NCBI RefSeq assembly: GCF_010548305.1
Contig: NZ_JAAGLV010000009.1
Location: 186,001-250,000, forward strand
DNA from: Streptomyces sp. SID13031
Lineage (GTDB): Bacteria; Actinomycetota; Actinomycetes; Propionibacteriales; Kribbellaceae
Direction of reading: 5' to 3'
DNA: 64,000 nt
Below are positions 25,977-34,611 of this stretch, piece by piece. A program made the translations under genes and the position numbers. The notes below the pieces were generated by a model. The model was given only the letters and a program-made list of their open reading frames with translations, was not told the DNA's origin and searched no databases. How positions within the stretch are numbered: the first letter of the stretch is position 1; each line of letters begins with the position of its first letter.

Positions 25977-27689
25977 TCAGTACCGGGTGACCGCCGCGTA
26001 GGCATCGACGATGCCCTTGCCGTAGAACCCGTTGAAGCTTCGCGGCCCCTCACAGAGCGCGTCGAACTCGGTGGAACGACCCTCGTTCACGTACGTCTGC
26101 AGGCGAGGCGTCGGGCAGACACGCTGCTGCGCGCTGTCCAGCAGGACCTTGCGCACCTTGTCCGGCGCCAGCCCGAACGAGTTGTGCGACCCCTTCTTGC
26201 CGTACTCGCTGACGATCAGCGCGGCCACCCCGGTCACGTGCGGTGACGCCATCGACGTCCCCTGCAGCCAGTTGTAGTAACCACACTTGGTGATGTCCGT
26301 GACCCCTGCCGGGCACTGCTTCTGTACTCCGCCGGCCACGCCGGCCTCGGTGATCGCACCCGCGGCGTCGACCAGGCCATCGGCCTGCAGGACGTTGATG
26401 GGGTACGTCGACAGAATCAGGTTCTCGTTCGTCCGGTACTGCGGCGTACCGAAGCCGTCACGGAACCAGCCACCCGGTGCCGCCACGTCGATCTGCTCGG
26501 TGCCGTAGTTGGAGTAGTCCGCCTTCTTGCTCGACGGGCCGAGCGCGGAGACGCCGATCACGTGCGGGCCCTCGACCGGCAGGTCGATGCAGGTCGCGTT
26601 GTCGATCGGCCGCGGGTACGGCGCGACGTCGCCGAAGTCCGGGCTGGAGATGTCGGTGCGCGGCTTGCCGAGGTCCTCGTGGTTGTTGCCGAGCGATCCG
26701 ACCAGCGTCACGCCCTTCTTGTGCGCGTAGTTGAGCGCCCGGGACATCGTGTTGATGATGACGCGCTGCTCAGCCTGCGCCTCCGGGCTGTCGGCCGGGT
26801 TGGCCGTGCAGTTGTAGAGCCACGGGTCGACGTAGAAGGACATGTTGACCACGTCCAGCCCGACGTCACCGGCGTAGGTGAGAGCATCCACCACCGGCCC
26901 GAGGAAGAGGAAGCCACCGTCCTGGCCACCGCGGATCTCCACCAGGCTCACGCCCGGCGCGACACCGGAGACACCGACGCCGTTGAGCGCGGCACCGACG
27001 GTGCCGGCCACGTGCGTGCCGTGCCCACTGTCATCCCAGCCGACCGGGTCGACACAACCAGCGAACTCACACGGGCCGTCGATCTCCGGAATGTCCGTGA
27101 CGAAGTTGCGGGACAGCTTCCAGTCGAAGTTCGGCGCGAGGTCGGGGTTGCGGGCGTCGATCCCGGAGTCCAGGATGCCGACCTTGACGGCCTTCTTGCC
27201 GGGGTGCTTGGCGTGCGACAGATCCGCGCGGATCATCTTCAGACCCCACAGCTGCGCGTCGAGCGGGTCGGCGGTCTTGTTCTTGGCCGCCTTCTTGCCC
27301 GCCACGCTCTTGCCCTTGGCAACGGCACCCAGGTGCTCCTGCTCGACCAGGCTCGGCCTTGCCTGCGGCAACTGACCGATCGGCCGGCTGTGCGCCGCGC
27401 CCTCGATGGCCGGCGACGCGGCCACCCTGTTGACGAACCCGGTCGCGGCGGCCTGCACCGTCATCGTGCCCAGGTTCGTGTTCTCCTTGACCAGCGACCC
27501 CCCGGCCGCCTGTACCGCGGCGAGCGCCTGGGCGTGGTTGGCCCCGGCCTCCAGCAGCACCAAGTACTCCGTGGTGCCCCCGGCAACCGCGGTCGTACCG
27601 GCGCCGGCGGTGGCCGGAACTGCCAGTGCACCGGCCAGTAGCGCCATGGCACCAGTGGCCGCATACAACGATCTGCGGACGTCTCTCAC
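25977..27689 (-). CDS. secreted S8-family serine peptidase (subtilase)
   Basis: 570 residues: signal peptide (LYAATGAMALLAGALAVPATAGA), an I9-like propeptide region (~40-110), then the catalytic domain with Asp174 in VKVGILDSGID, His223 in SGHGTHVAGT, the oxyanion-hole Asn region LVGSLGNNHED, and the nucleophile Ser in GTSMASPHVTGVAAL. A Lys-rich linker (GKKAAKNKTAD) precedes the domain. The GTG at 27689 has GGGAGGGG 8 bases upstream. Probably an extracellular nutrient-scavenging protease. Confidence 0.93.
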   Translation of the reverse strand: MRDVRRSLYAATGAMALLAGALAVPATAGAGTTAVAGGTTEYLVLLEAGANHAQALAAVQAAGGSLVKENTNLGTMTVQAAATGFVNRVAASPAIEGAAHSRPIGQLPQARPSLVEQEHLGAVAKGKSVAGKKAAKNKTADPLDAQLWGLKMIRADLSHAKHPGKKAVKVGILDSGIDARNPDLAPNFDWKLSRNFVTDIPEIDGPCEFAGCVDPVGWDDSGHGTHVAGTVGAALNGVGVSGVAPGVSLVEIRGGQDGGFLFLGPVVDALTYAGDVGLDVVNMSFYVDPWLYNCTANPADSPEAQAEQRVIINTMSRALNYAHKKGVTLVGSLGNNHEDLGKPRTDISSPDFGDVAPYPRPIDNATCIDLPVEGPHVIGVSALGPSSKKADYSNYGTEQIDVAAPGGWFRDGFGTPQYRTNENLILSTYPINVLQADGLVDAAGAITEAGVAGGVQKQCPAGVTDITKCGYYNWLQGTSMASPHVTGVAALIVSEYGKKGSHNSFGLAPDKVRKVLLDSAQQRVCPTPRLQTYVNEGRSTEFDALCEGPRSFNGFYGKGIVDAYAAVTRY

Positions 27690-27855
27690 GAGCGGATCCC
27701 CTCCCTGAAGTGACTGACCCGGCACACGCTAACCGGGTCCGGCGGGGTTCGGCGAGAGGCCGACGTTGTCAGGATCGCCAAGCAAGCGACTGACCTGACC
27801 GGATCAGCTCGGCGCGGAGACCCGGCGACGAGGGATCGCGAGGCCGAAATTCGCC

Positions 27856-27887
27856 GCCAGGGCAACGGTTTCAGCCCCTGCCCTGGC
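27856..27887 (-). terminator. hairpin terminator after the M16 pair
   Basis: GCCAGGGCA (27856-27864) pairs with TGCCCTGGC (27879-27887) around a 14-base loop, 8 bases beyond the stop of the downstream M16 gene. The rest of the 27690-27894 gap should contain the subtilase promoter; no clear boxes seen. Confidence 0.6.
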
Positions 27888-27894
27888 AGCGAGG

Positions 27895-29247
27895 TCAGCT
27901 CAGTTCGGTGATGTCGCCGATCTTCAGCCCGGTGAGCTGGGAGCGGACTTCCTTCGCCTCCCCGACGACAACGACCAGCAACCCGTTGGCTCCGACGTAC
28001 CGGCGGTAGGCCTCGGTCGCCGACTCGGCGGTGGTCGCGGCGATCTGGGCGAGGTAGGTGTCGGCGAAGTCGAGCGGTACGCCGGCGGCGATGTTGCTGC
28101 CGACCTGCTGCGCGACCGAGTCGGCCTGCTCGTAGCGCAGCGGCGCAGTACGGATCAGGCTGTCCTGTGCCTCCTGCACCTCGCGCGCGGTCAGTCCGTC
28201 GCGAGCCTCCAGCAGGATCTTCAGCGCGTCACCGATCGCCGCACCGGTCACCTCGGTACGGACGGCGCCGCCCAGGCTGAAGGTGCCGCCCTTGCGCGGC
28301 GCGGTGAAGCTGGTACGGGTGCCGTAGGTGTAGCCCTTCTCCTCGCGCAGCACCGTGTCGACGCGGGAGGTGATGGTGCCGCCGACGACGTGGTTGGCGA
28401 CCGCGGCCGCACCCCAGATGTCCTCACGACGGTCCGGGCCCGGGCAGCCGATCAGCAACTGGCTCTGAACTGAGCCGGGCCGGTCCACAAGCACCAGCTT
28501 GTCACCGGCGATGTAGAGCGGCTCGGGCGTCTCGATCGCAGTACCCGCGTCGGCGGTCCAGTCGCCGAACGCGTCGTCGATCACCGCGGCCACGTCGACC
28601 CCGGTGGCGTCACCCGCGAACAGGATCTCGGCCCGCGCCGGCCCGATGTTCGCGTGGTAGAACTCGGCCACCTGGACGTTCGTCAGCGGCCGGATCGTGT
28701 CCGGCGTACCGGCGGTCGGGCGGGACCTGCGCGTCGACGGACCGAACAGGTTCGCCGCGAACGCCTCGCGCGCACGGTAGCCCGCGTTCGCGCGCTCCTG
28801 GTTGATCTCGCCGAGCCGGATCGTCACGTGCCGCCCGACGTCGGCCTGGTTGAAGGCCGGCCGGGTGATCGCCTCGGCCAGCAGCTTGACGGCCGGCGCC
28901 AGCTGCGAGGTCGGGACCGAGATCTCGACGTGCAGCGCGTCCGAGCTGACATCCACCCCGTACGCCGCGCCGTGCCGCTCCAGCGCCGCGGCGAACTCGT
29001 TGGCCGACTTGAGCTCGGTGCCCTCGTCGAGCGTGCGCGACATGATCGTCGCGACGCCCTCCAGCTCGCGTGGCTCGATGGCCAGCGGCATGGCGACGGT
29101 CACCCGCACGGTGGCGACGTACTGCCCCGGGCGGTCGAACACGTGCACCGGAGTACCGGAGCGGGTCGTAGTACTGGTTGCGACCGGGAAGCGCCACGGC
29201 CGCGGCGGTGCTACTGCCGGCGGTGTGGTCAAGGCCTGGCTGCTCAT
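27895..29247 (-). CDS. M16-family peptidase-like protein, non-catalytic subunit
   Basis: 450 residues of the pitrilysin/MPP fold. The HxxEH zinc motif expected near the N-terminus is missing (the region reads ATIMSRTLDEGTEL), while the Arg/Tyr-containing C-terminal motif is kept (KGYTYGTRTSF). This is the pattern of the catalytically silent partner in two-chain M16B peptidases. The ATG overlaps the stop of the catalytic partner (ATGA). Confidence 0.9.
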   Translation of the reverse strand: MSSQALTTPPAVAPPRPWRFPVATSTTTRSGTPVHVFDRPGQYVATVRVTVAMPLAIEPRELEGVATIMSRTLDEGTELKSANEFAAALERHGAAYGVDVSSDALHVEISVPTSQLAPAVKLLAEAITRPAFNQADVGRHVTIRLGEINQERANAGYRAREAFAANLFGPSTRRSRPTAGTPDTIRPLTNVQVAEFYHANIGPARAEILFAGDATGVDVAAVIDDAFGDWTADAGTAIETPEPLYIAGDKLVLVDRPGSVQSQLLIGCPGPDRREDIWGAAAVANHVVGGTITSRVDTVLREEKGYTYGTRTSFTAPRKGGTFSLGGAVRTEVTGAAIGDALKILLEARDGLTAREVQEAQDSLIRTAPLRYEQADSVAQQVGSNIAAGVPLDFADTYLAQIAATTAESATEAYRRYVGANGLLVVVVGEAKEVRSQLTGLKIGDITELS

Positions 29248-30578
29248 TCCTGCTCCCCTGCTGCGTCTGCTGCGTCGGCGGCTGGGCCGCTCGTCTGCTG
29301 GTCCTCGGCGTCTTTCTGGCGCCGGTACGTGATCTGTGCGCGAGAACCGGCGCGAACCCACTTGCTGGCCGCCGCCTGGACCTCGTCGGCCGTCACCGCG
29401 CGGATCTCGTCGATCCTGGTGTTGATCCGGTTCGGGTCGCCGAACAGCAGCGCGTTGTGCGAGATCTCGTCGGCCCGGCCGCCACAGGTGGCGAGCTGCT
29501 CCAGCCAGTCCCGCTCGGCCTGCGCCTGCACGGTCGCTAGCTCATCGGCGGTGACGCCGTCCTTGGCGAGCTTCTCGATCTCCTCGACGAGCGCGTCCTC
29601 GACCTGCTGCAGGTCGACGCTCTCGGAGGCGATCCCGGTCAGCGTGCCGAACGAGACGCCACCGATCAGCGGCAGCGCGCCACCCGAGACCGACTGCGCG
29701 ATCTGCTCGTCCCGGACGAGTCGCCGGTTGAGCCGGCCGCTCTGTCCACCGGCCAGTACGTCGAGCGCGAGCGCCGCGGCGTCGAGCTCCGGCGTACCGT
29801 CGACCGGCAGCCGGAACATCATCGTGATCAGGTCGGACGGGACGTCGTCGACGACATCGTCGCGGAACACGCCGTCGAGCGGGCCGACCGTGCCGTCCGG
29901 TGCGGGCGGCGGCGTCGGGATCGCCTGCAGGTGCCCGAAGTACCGCTTGGCCGCGTCGAACGCGTCCTCCTCGGAGACGTCGCCGACGATGGTCAGGACG
30001 GCGTTGTTCGGGCCGTAGTACTTGCGGAAGAAGGCGTGCACGTCCTCGACCGCGGCCGCGTCCAGGTCGGCCATCGAGCCGATCGTCATGTGCGCGTACG
30101 GGTGGCCCTCGGGGAACAGCAGCCGGACGAGCCGCTCGTACGAGTCGCCGTACGGCCGGTTGTCGTAGCTCTGCCGCTTCTCCTCCTTCACCACGTCGCG
30201 CTGGTTGTCGAGGTTCTCCTGGTTGACCGAGTCGAGCAGGTAGCCCATCCGGTCCGCCTCGAGCCAGAGCGCGAGGTCGAGACCGCCGCTGGGCAGCGAC
30301 TCGAAGTAGTTCGTCCGGTCGAAGAAGGTGCTCGCGTTGAGACTCGCCCCGACGCTCTCCAGCAGCGAGAAGTGCTGCCCCGACTCCACGTTGCGCGACC
30401 CCTGGAACATCAGGTGCTCGAACAGGTGCGCGAACCCGGTCAGCCCCGGCGGCTCATGCCGCGACCCCACGTCATACCAGAGGTTCACCGACACGATCGG
30501 CACGTTCCGGTCAGAACTGACAACGACCCGCAGACCGTTGTCCAACGTCTGCTCAGCAAGCGGATAGTTCAGCGGCAT
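29244..30578 (-). CDS. M16-family zinc metallopeptidase, catalytic subunit
   Basis: 444 residues with the inverted zinc motif HLFEH at residues 51-55 (GFAHLFEHLMFQGS), a downstream Glu ligand helix and the second inactive half. M16B enzymes work as heterodimers with the neighbour and degrade small unfolded peptides in a closed chamber. No signal peptide, so cytoplasmic. The message appears leaderless. Confidence 0.93.
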   Translation of the reverse strand: MPLNYPLAEQTLDNGLRVVVSSDRNVPIVSVNLWYDVGSRHEPPGLTGFAHLFEHLMFQGSRNVESGQHFSLLESVGASLNASTFFDRTNYFESLPSGGLDLALWLEADRMGYLLDSVNQENLDNQRDVVKEEKRQSYDNRPYGDSYERLVRLLFPEGHPYAHMTIGSMADLDAAAVEDVHAFFRKYYGPNNAVLTIVGDVSEEDAFDAAKRYFGHLQAIPTPPPAPDGTVGPLDGVFRDDVVDDVPSDLITMMFRLPVDGTPELDAAALALDVLAGGQSGRLNRRLVRDEQIAQSVSGGALPLIGGVSFGTLTGIASESVDLQQVEDALVEEIEKLAKDGVTADELATVQAQAERDWLEQLATCGGRADEISHNALLFGDPNRINTRIDEIRAVTADEVQAAASKWVRAGSRAQITYRRQKDAEDQQTSGPAADAADAAGEQE

Positions 30579-30584
30579 AGAGCC

Positions 30585-30590
30585 ACCCTA
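30585..30590 (-). promoter_or_regulatory. -10 element (TAGGGT) for the leaderless M16 operon
   Basis: Read on the minus strand, TAGGGT is followed by six bases (GGCTCT) and the ATG at 30578. No Shine-Dalgarno is present. The divergent SGNH gene starts only 29 bases from the M16 start, so the two promoters must overlap. Confidence 0.55.
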
Positions 30591-30607
30591 CGTGGCACCC
30601 TGAACCA

Positions 30608-31240
30608 ATGCGGATCCTGTTCATCGGTAACAGCTTCACGGCCCGGAACAACCTGCCCGGGCTGATCGCGAGTCTGGCCGCCGAGCGCGGCATCACCGTC
30701 GAGCACCGACTGATCTCCGCCGGCGGCGCCTCCCTGCGCCAGCACCTGAACGCTGGAAATGCCCTCACCGAGATTGCCACGGGCAACTACGACACCGTGG
30801 TACTCCAGGAACAGAGCACCCTCCCGGCCAAGAACCCGACCCGCATGCACGAGAACATCCGCGACTTCCACACCGCGATCTCTGCCGCCGGCGCCGAGAC
30901 CGCCCTGTACATGACCTGGTCCCGCAAGAACCAGCCGCAGGAACCACTCACCACGGCCTACGCCACCATCGCGGCAGAGCTCGGCGCGACCCTCATCCCC
31001 GCCGGCCTGATCTGGCAACACTTCCAAGCGACCCACCCGACGCCACCACTGCACGCCCCCGACGACTCCCACCCAGCTCTCGCCGGCTCCTACCTGACCG
31101 CCTGCGTCTTCATGATCACCCTCCTCCACGAAGACCCCGCCGGCATCTCCATCCCGATCAAGGGCCTGGACAACGACAGCGCAGACCTCCTCCGCCAGGC
31201 GGCGTGGGAGATCTGCGAGTCGTTGGCTGGTACCGGCTAG
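30608..31240 (+). CDS. SGNH/GDSL-type hydrolase
   Basis: 210 residues with a compact SGNH layout: block I ILFIGNSFTARNNL (Ser in GNSFT), a Gly in SAGGASLRQH, a block III-like VLQEQST in place of the usual GxND, and block V DDSHPALAGSYLTA carrying the Asp-x-x-His pair. The family contains esterases and carbohydrate acetyl-esterases. No signal peptide. The stop TAG shares the palindrome CTAG with the stop of the convergent permease gene. Confidence 0.8.
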   Translation: MRILFIGNSFTARNNLPGLIASLAAERGITVEHRLISAGGASLRQHLNAGNALTEIATGNYDTVVLQEQSTLPAKNPTRMHENIRDFHTAISAAGAETALYMTWSRKNQPQEPLTTAYATIAAELGATLIPAGLIWQHFQATHPTPPLHAPDDSHPALAGSYLTACVFMITLLHEDPAGISIPIKGLDNDSADLLRQAAWEICESLAGTG

Positions 31241-32064
31241 CCCTTGATAGCGCCGCCGAGGGCGAAGGCGCCGCCCAGTTTCCTGCTCAGGAGTAGGTAG
31301 AGCAGGAGGACGGGCATGGTGTAGATGAGCGAGTACGCCGCCAGCTGGCCGTAGTTCGGTTCGCCGTACTGGCCGAAGAAGGTGAAGATGCTCACCGAGG
31401 CCGGCAGGCGTTCAGGTGACAGCAGCAGCATGAAGGGGACGAAGAAGTTTCCCCACATGCCGATGAAGGTGAAGATCCCGACCACCGCGATCCCCGGCCA
31501 CATCAGCGGCAGGACGATCCGGCGGAGCGCCTGCATGTTGCTCGCGCCGTCCACCCAGGCCGCTTCCTCCAGGGAGATCGGCACGCCGTCCATGAACGTC
31601 TTGGTCAGCCAGATCGCGAACGGCAGCGACGAGGTCGCCATGAACATGATCGTGCCGCCGAGCGTGTCGATCAGGTTGAGCTGCACGAACAGCCCGTAGA
31701 CCGGCACCATCACCGCGGTGATCGGCAGCCCGGTACAGAACAGCACGGTCAGCAGGAACGGCCGGTTGAACTTGGTCTTGAAGCGGGACAGCGGATAGGC
31801 CGCCAGCACCGAGCAGACCATCGTCAGCAGCGCCGACCCACCGCACAGCACCAGCCCGTTCAGGACCGGCCGGTACGTCGTGGTGACGTTCAGCACCGCC
31901 TTGAAGTTGTCGAAGGTCGGGCTGGTCGGCAGCTCGACCCGCAGCCCCGCCGTCCGGTTGACCGAGGCGAACAGCACCCAGAGCAACGGCAGGATGAACA
32001 GCACGCCGAGGCCGAGCAGGACGAGGTTCGCAGTCAGCTTGCTGACCCGATCCCGGGCGATCAT
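31237..32064 (-). CDS. carbohydrate ABC transporter permease (MalG-type)
   Basis: 275 residues, six TMs, with the CUT1 EAA-loop EEAAWVDGASNMQALRRIVLPLMWPG. The ATG at 32064 overlaps the stop of the partner permease; longer in-frame extensions are shadows. Third gene of a binding protein-permease-permease operon. No ATPase is encoded, so a shared MsiK-like ATPase elsewhere is expected. Confidence 0.92.
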   Translation of the reverse strand: MIARDRVSKLTANLVLLGLGVLFILPLLWVLFASVNRTAGLRVELPTSPTFDNFKAVLNVTTTYRPVLNGLVLCGGSALLTMVCSVLAAYPLSRFKTKFNRPFLLTVLFCTGLPITAVMVPVYGLFVQLNLIDTLGGTIMFMATSSLPFAIWLTKTFMDGVPISLEEAAWVDGASNMQALRRIVLPLMWPGIAVVGIFTFIGMWGNFFVPFMLLLSPERLPASVSIFTFFGQYGEPNYGQLAAYSLIYTMPVLLLYLLLSRKLGGAFALGGAIKG

Positions 32065-32996
32065 GCTGCCTCCGCATTCAGTCCACGTAGGTAGATCAGC
32101 GAGAAGACCGCGCCGATCGCCAGCATCACCAGTGCGATCGCGGTGCCGTAACCGATCTGCGAGAAGCTGAATGCCTGTTCGTACATGTACAGCGGCAGGG
32201 TCTGGCTCTTCGTACCGGGACCACCCCGCGTCATGGCGAAGATCAGGCCGAAGACGCTCAGCGTCTGCAGCGTGATCAGCATCAGGTTGGTCATGATCGC
32301 CCGGCTGATCATCGGCAGCGTGACGAAGATCAGCCGCTTGAGACCCGAGGCGCCGTCCATCTCGGCCGACTCCTCGATCTCCTTCGGTACTTCGCTCAGC
32401 GCCGCTGAGTAGACCAGCATCGAGAACGCCGTACCACGCCAGATGTTCGCGATCGACACGGCGATGATCGGTGCCGCGTACAACCAGTCCTGGCCGGGCA
32501 GCCCGACCCTGTGCAGGATCACGTTCAGCGTGCCGTCGGTGTTGAAGAACGCGCTGAGCAGGTAGGCCGCGACCACTTCGGGCAGCACCCACGCGCCGAT
32601 CACGGCGGTACCGACGAAGCTACGGACGATCTTGGTGGACCGGCGCATCAGCAGCGCCAGCCCGAGGCCGAGGGTGTTCTGGCCGATGATCGCGGAGATC
32701 AGCGTGAACACCAGGGTCAGCCAGATGGAGTTGGTGAAGGCGTGGCTGCCGAAGGCCTTGCGGAAGTTGTCCAGACCGATGAACTTCACGTTCGCGGCCC
32801 CGGTACCGGTCAACGCCATGTTGGTGAACGCGGCGTAGACGCAGTACAGGATCGGGCCGGCCAGGAAGACCAGCATCAGCCCGATGGCCGGTGCCAACGG
32901 CAACATCTTCACGGCCTTGGCGCCGCGCGGCGGCCCGCTCCGGCCGGCAGGCTTGCTGCCGGTCGGAGCGGGCACGGCGGGAGCAGATGTCGTCAC
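32061..32996 (-). CDS. carbohydrate ABC transporter permease (MalF-type)
   Basis: 311 residues: a Pro/Ala/Gly-rich cytoplasmic N-terminus, six TMs starting PLAPAIGLMLVFLAGPILYC, and the EAA loop (KEIEESAEMDGASGLKRLIF). It follows the binding-protein gene after 40 bases and overlaps the MalG-type gene by 4. Confidence 0.92.
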   Translation of the reverse strand: MTTSAPAVPAPTGSKPAGRSGPPRGAKAVKMLPLAPAIGLMLVFLAGPILYCVYAAFTNMALTGTGAANVKFIGLDNFRKAFGSHAFTNSIWLTLVFTLISAIIGQNTLGLGLALLMRRSTKIVRSFVGTAVIGAWVLPEVVAAYLLSAFFNTDGTLNVILHRVGLPGQDWLYAAPIIAVSIANIWRGTAFSMLVYSAALSEVPKEIEESAEMDGASGLKRLIFVTLPMISRAIMTNLMLITLQTLSVFGLIFAMTRGGPGTKSQTLPLYMYEQAFSFSQIGYGTAIALVMLAIGAVFSLIYLRGLNAEAA

Positions 32997-33036
32997 AGGG
33001 GAATCCCTTTCGAAGCCTATGAGTCAGACACTGCGC

Positions 33037-34431
33037 TTAGTTGCCGGCAGTCGTCTTGTCCTTGCCGACAATGCCTTCGACCGCCTCGTCGTAGTTCTTT
33101 GCAGCTTCCTCGGGCGACGACTGGCCGGTCATCACGGCCTCCATCGCGGTGATGATCTCGTTCGAGACCTTCGGGTACTCCGGCAGCGCCGGGCGGTAGA
33201 CGGTGACCGAGACCAGGTCGGTGAAGAACTGGGTGCTCTTCGACGAGGACTTGTAGCCGGCGTCGGAGGCGACGTCCTTGCGGACCGCGATCTGCGCACC
33301 GTCGGTGGCGTACTTGGTCGCATTCTTCTGCGTCTGCAGCGACTGGATGAACTTCCAGGCCGCGTCCGGCGCCTTCGACTTGGCCGGGATGGCCCAGGTC
33401 CAGCCACCGGAGAGGCTGACCTTGCCCTTACCGCTGCCGTCCTGGGTCGGCATCGCGGCCTGGCCCATCACATCGGTCCACTGCGGCCACGGCTTCGCGC
33501 CGGTCTTCAGCCAGTTGCTGTAGACCCACGAACCGTCCAGCGCGATCGCCAGCTTGTTGCCCGGGAGCAGTTCGGTGCCGACCTTGCTGCCCATGTTCGG
33601 GTCGAGCGCCTGCTTCGGCGACGGGGCCAGGCCCTCGGTGAAGATGGTCTTGATGAAGTTCAGCGAGTCCTTGAAGCCCTGGCTGCCGACGACCCACTTC
33701 TGCTGGTCGAAGTTGTACAGCGGGTCCTTGGTGCCGTAGAGCAGCATCTCGAAACCCTGCATGGCCGAGGCTTCACCCATCGGCTTGCCCGAGTAGACGT
33801 TCAGCGGGGTCACACCGGGGAGCTTCTGCTTCAGCGTCCGCGCGGTGGTCAGGACGTCGTCCCAGGTCTTCGGCTGCCAGTCCTCCGGCAGTCCGGCCTG
33901 CTTGAAGAGCGTCTTGTTGTACCAGAGTGCGCGGGTGTCCGTGCCGTCCGGAATGCCGTACGTCTTGCCGTCCTGGCCCTTCGCTGCACCCTTGGCGGTC
34001 TCCTCGAACTGATTCCAGTCCGCCCAGCCCTTGATGTAGTCGTCGAGCGGCTTGAGGTACCCCGCGGTGATGTCGGAGTTGATCAGGAAGGTGTCCTCGT
34101 AGACGATGTCCGGCGCCGTGTTCGGCGAGCGCATCATCAACTGGAGCTTCGTGTAGTAGTCGTTCTCACTCGCCACGATGGGGAGGATCTCGACCTTCGA
34201 GCCGGGGTTGGCCGCCTCGTACTCGGCCTTCGCACCGGTGAGGAAGTTCTTCATCACCGTGCCGGGGCCCCACTGCTGGTAGGCGATCTTGATGTTCGCC
34301 GGGCCGGCGCTCTGGCCGGAGCCGGCGTCCGGCGTTTTGGTGGTCGAGCCCTGGCTACAGGCCGACACCCCCAGCAAGAGCGCGCCGACGGCAAGCACAC
34401 CTGCAGTCTTGAAACCGTTCTTCATGGCCAT
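33037..34431 (-). CDS. sugar ABC transporter substrate-binding lipoprotein (family 1)
   Basis: 464 residues. Lipoprotein signal MKNGFKTAGVLAVGALLLGV with lipobox VSAC, then an extracellular solute-binding domain of CUT1 type (ITAGYLKPLDDYIKGW; YGIPDGTDTRALWYNKTLF; GGWTWAIPAKSKAPDAAWKF). The ATG at 34431 has GAAGGTGG five bases upstream. The promoter region carries a LacI-family operator. Trp/Tyr-rich binding-site regions fit an oligosaccharide or glycoside ligand; identity unknown. Confidence 0.92.
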   Translation of the reverse strand: MAMKNGFKTAGVLAVGALLLGVSACSQGSTTKTPDAGSGQSAGPANIKIAYQQWGPGTVMKNFLTGAKAEYEAANPGSKVEILPIVASENDYYTKLQLMMRSPNTAPDIVYEDTFLINSDITAGYLKPLDDYIKGWADWNQFEETAKGAAKGQDGKTYGIPDGTDTRALWYNKTLFKQAGLPEDWQPKTWDDVLTTARTLKQKLPGVTPLNVYSGKPMGEASAMQGFEMLLYGTKDPLYNFDQQKWVVGSQGFKDSLNFIKTIFTEGLAPSPKQALDPNMGSKVGTELLPGNKLAIALDGSWVYSNWLKTGAKPWPQWTDVMGQAAMPTQDGSGKGKVSLSGGWTWAIPAKSKAPDAAWKFIQSLQTQKNATKYATDGAQIAVRKDVASDAGYKSSSKSTQFFTDLVSVTVYRPALPEYPKVSNEIITAMEAVMTGQSSPEEAAKNYDEAVEGIVGKDKTTAGN

Positions 34432-34445
34432 CACGTCCACCTTCG

Positions 34446-34458
34446 GGCAATCGTTGTC
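34446..34458 (-). promoter_or_regulatory. possible second operator half-site near the binding-protein start
   Basis: On the plus strand GGCAATCGTTGTC keeps CGTTGTC, the right half of the palindrome at 34537-34548, and lies 15 bases before the start codon. Two sites ~85 bases apart would allow DNA looping by a LacI-type protein. Weak on its own. Confidence 0.35.
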
Positions 34459-34536
34459 ATCCCGGTACCACCGCTCAAACCCCCTGGGCTTTCCGTGACC
34501 GTAGGAGTCCCAGACCAGTGAAGTCAATGGTTGAGA

Positions 34537-34548
34537 GACAACGTTGTC
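34537..34548. promoter_or_regulatory. LacI-family operator palindrome
   Basis: GACAACGTTGTC is a perfect 12-bp palindrome with the central CG typical of LacI-family operators. It lies ~105 bases before the sugar binding-protein start. No LacI gene adjoins this operon; the only one in the window is at 60028, and the operator there differs. Confidence 0.6.
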
Positions 34549-34565
34549 CTCGCCGTGACGCCGTT

Positions 34566-34602
34566 GCGCGGTGACCGGGTCGTAACGATCCGGTCACCGC
34601 GC
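34566..34602 (-). terminator. hairpin terminator after the ABC-2-like gene
   Basis: GCGCGGTGACCGG (34566-34578) pairs perfectly with CCGGTCACCGCGC (34590-34602) around an 11-base loop, 9 bases past the stop of the minus-strand membrane-protein gene. It separates that gene from the sugar importer promoter. Confidence 0.8.
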
Positions 34603-34611
34603 CGTCATCTG

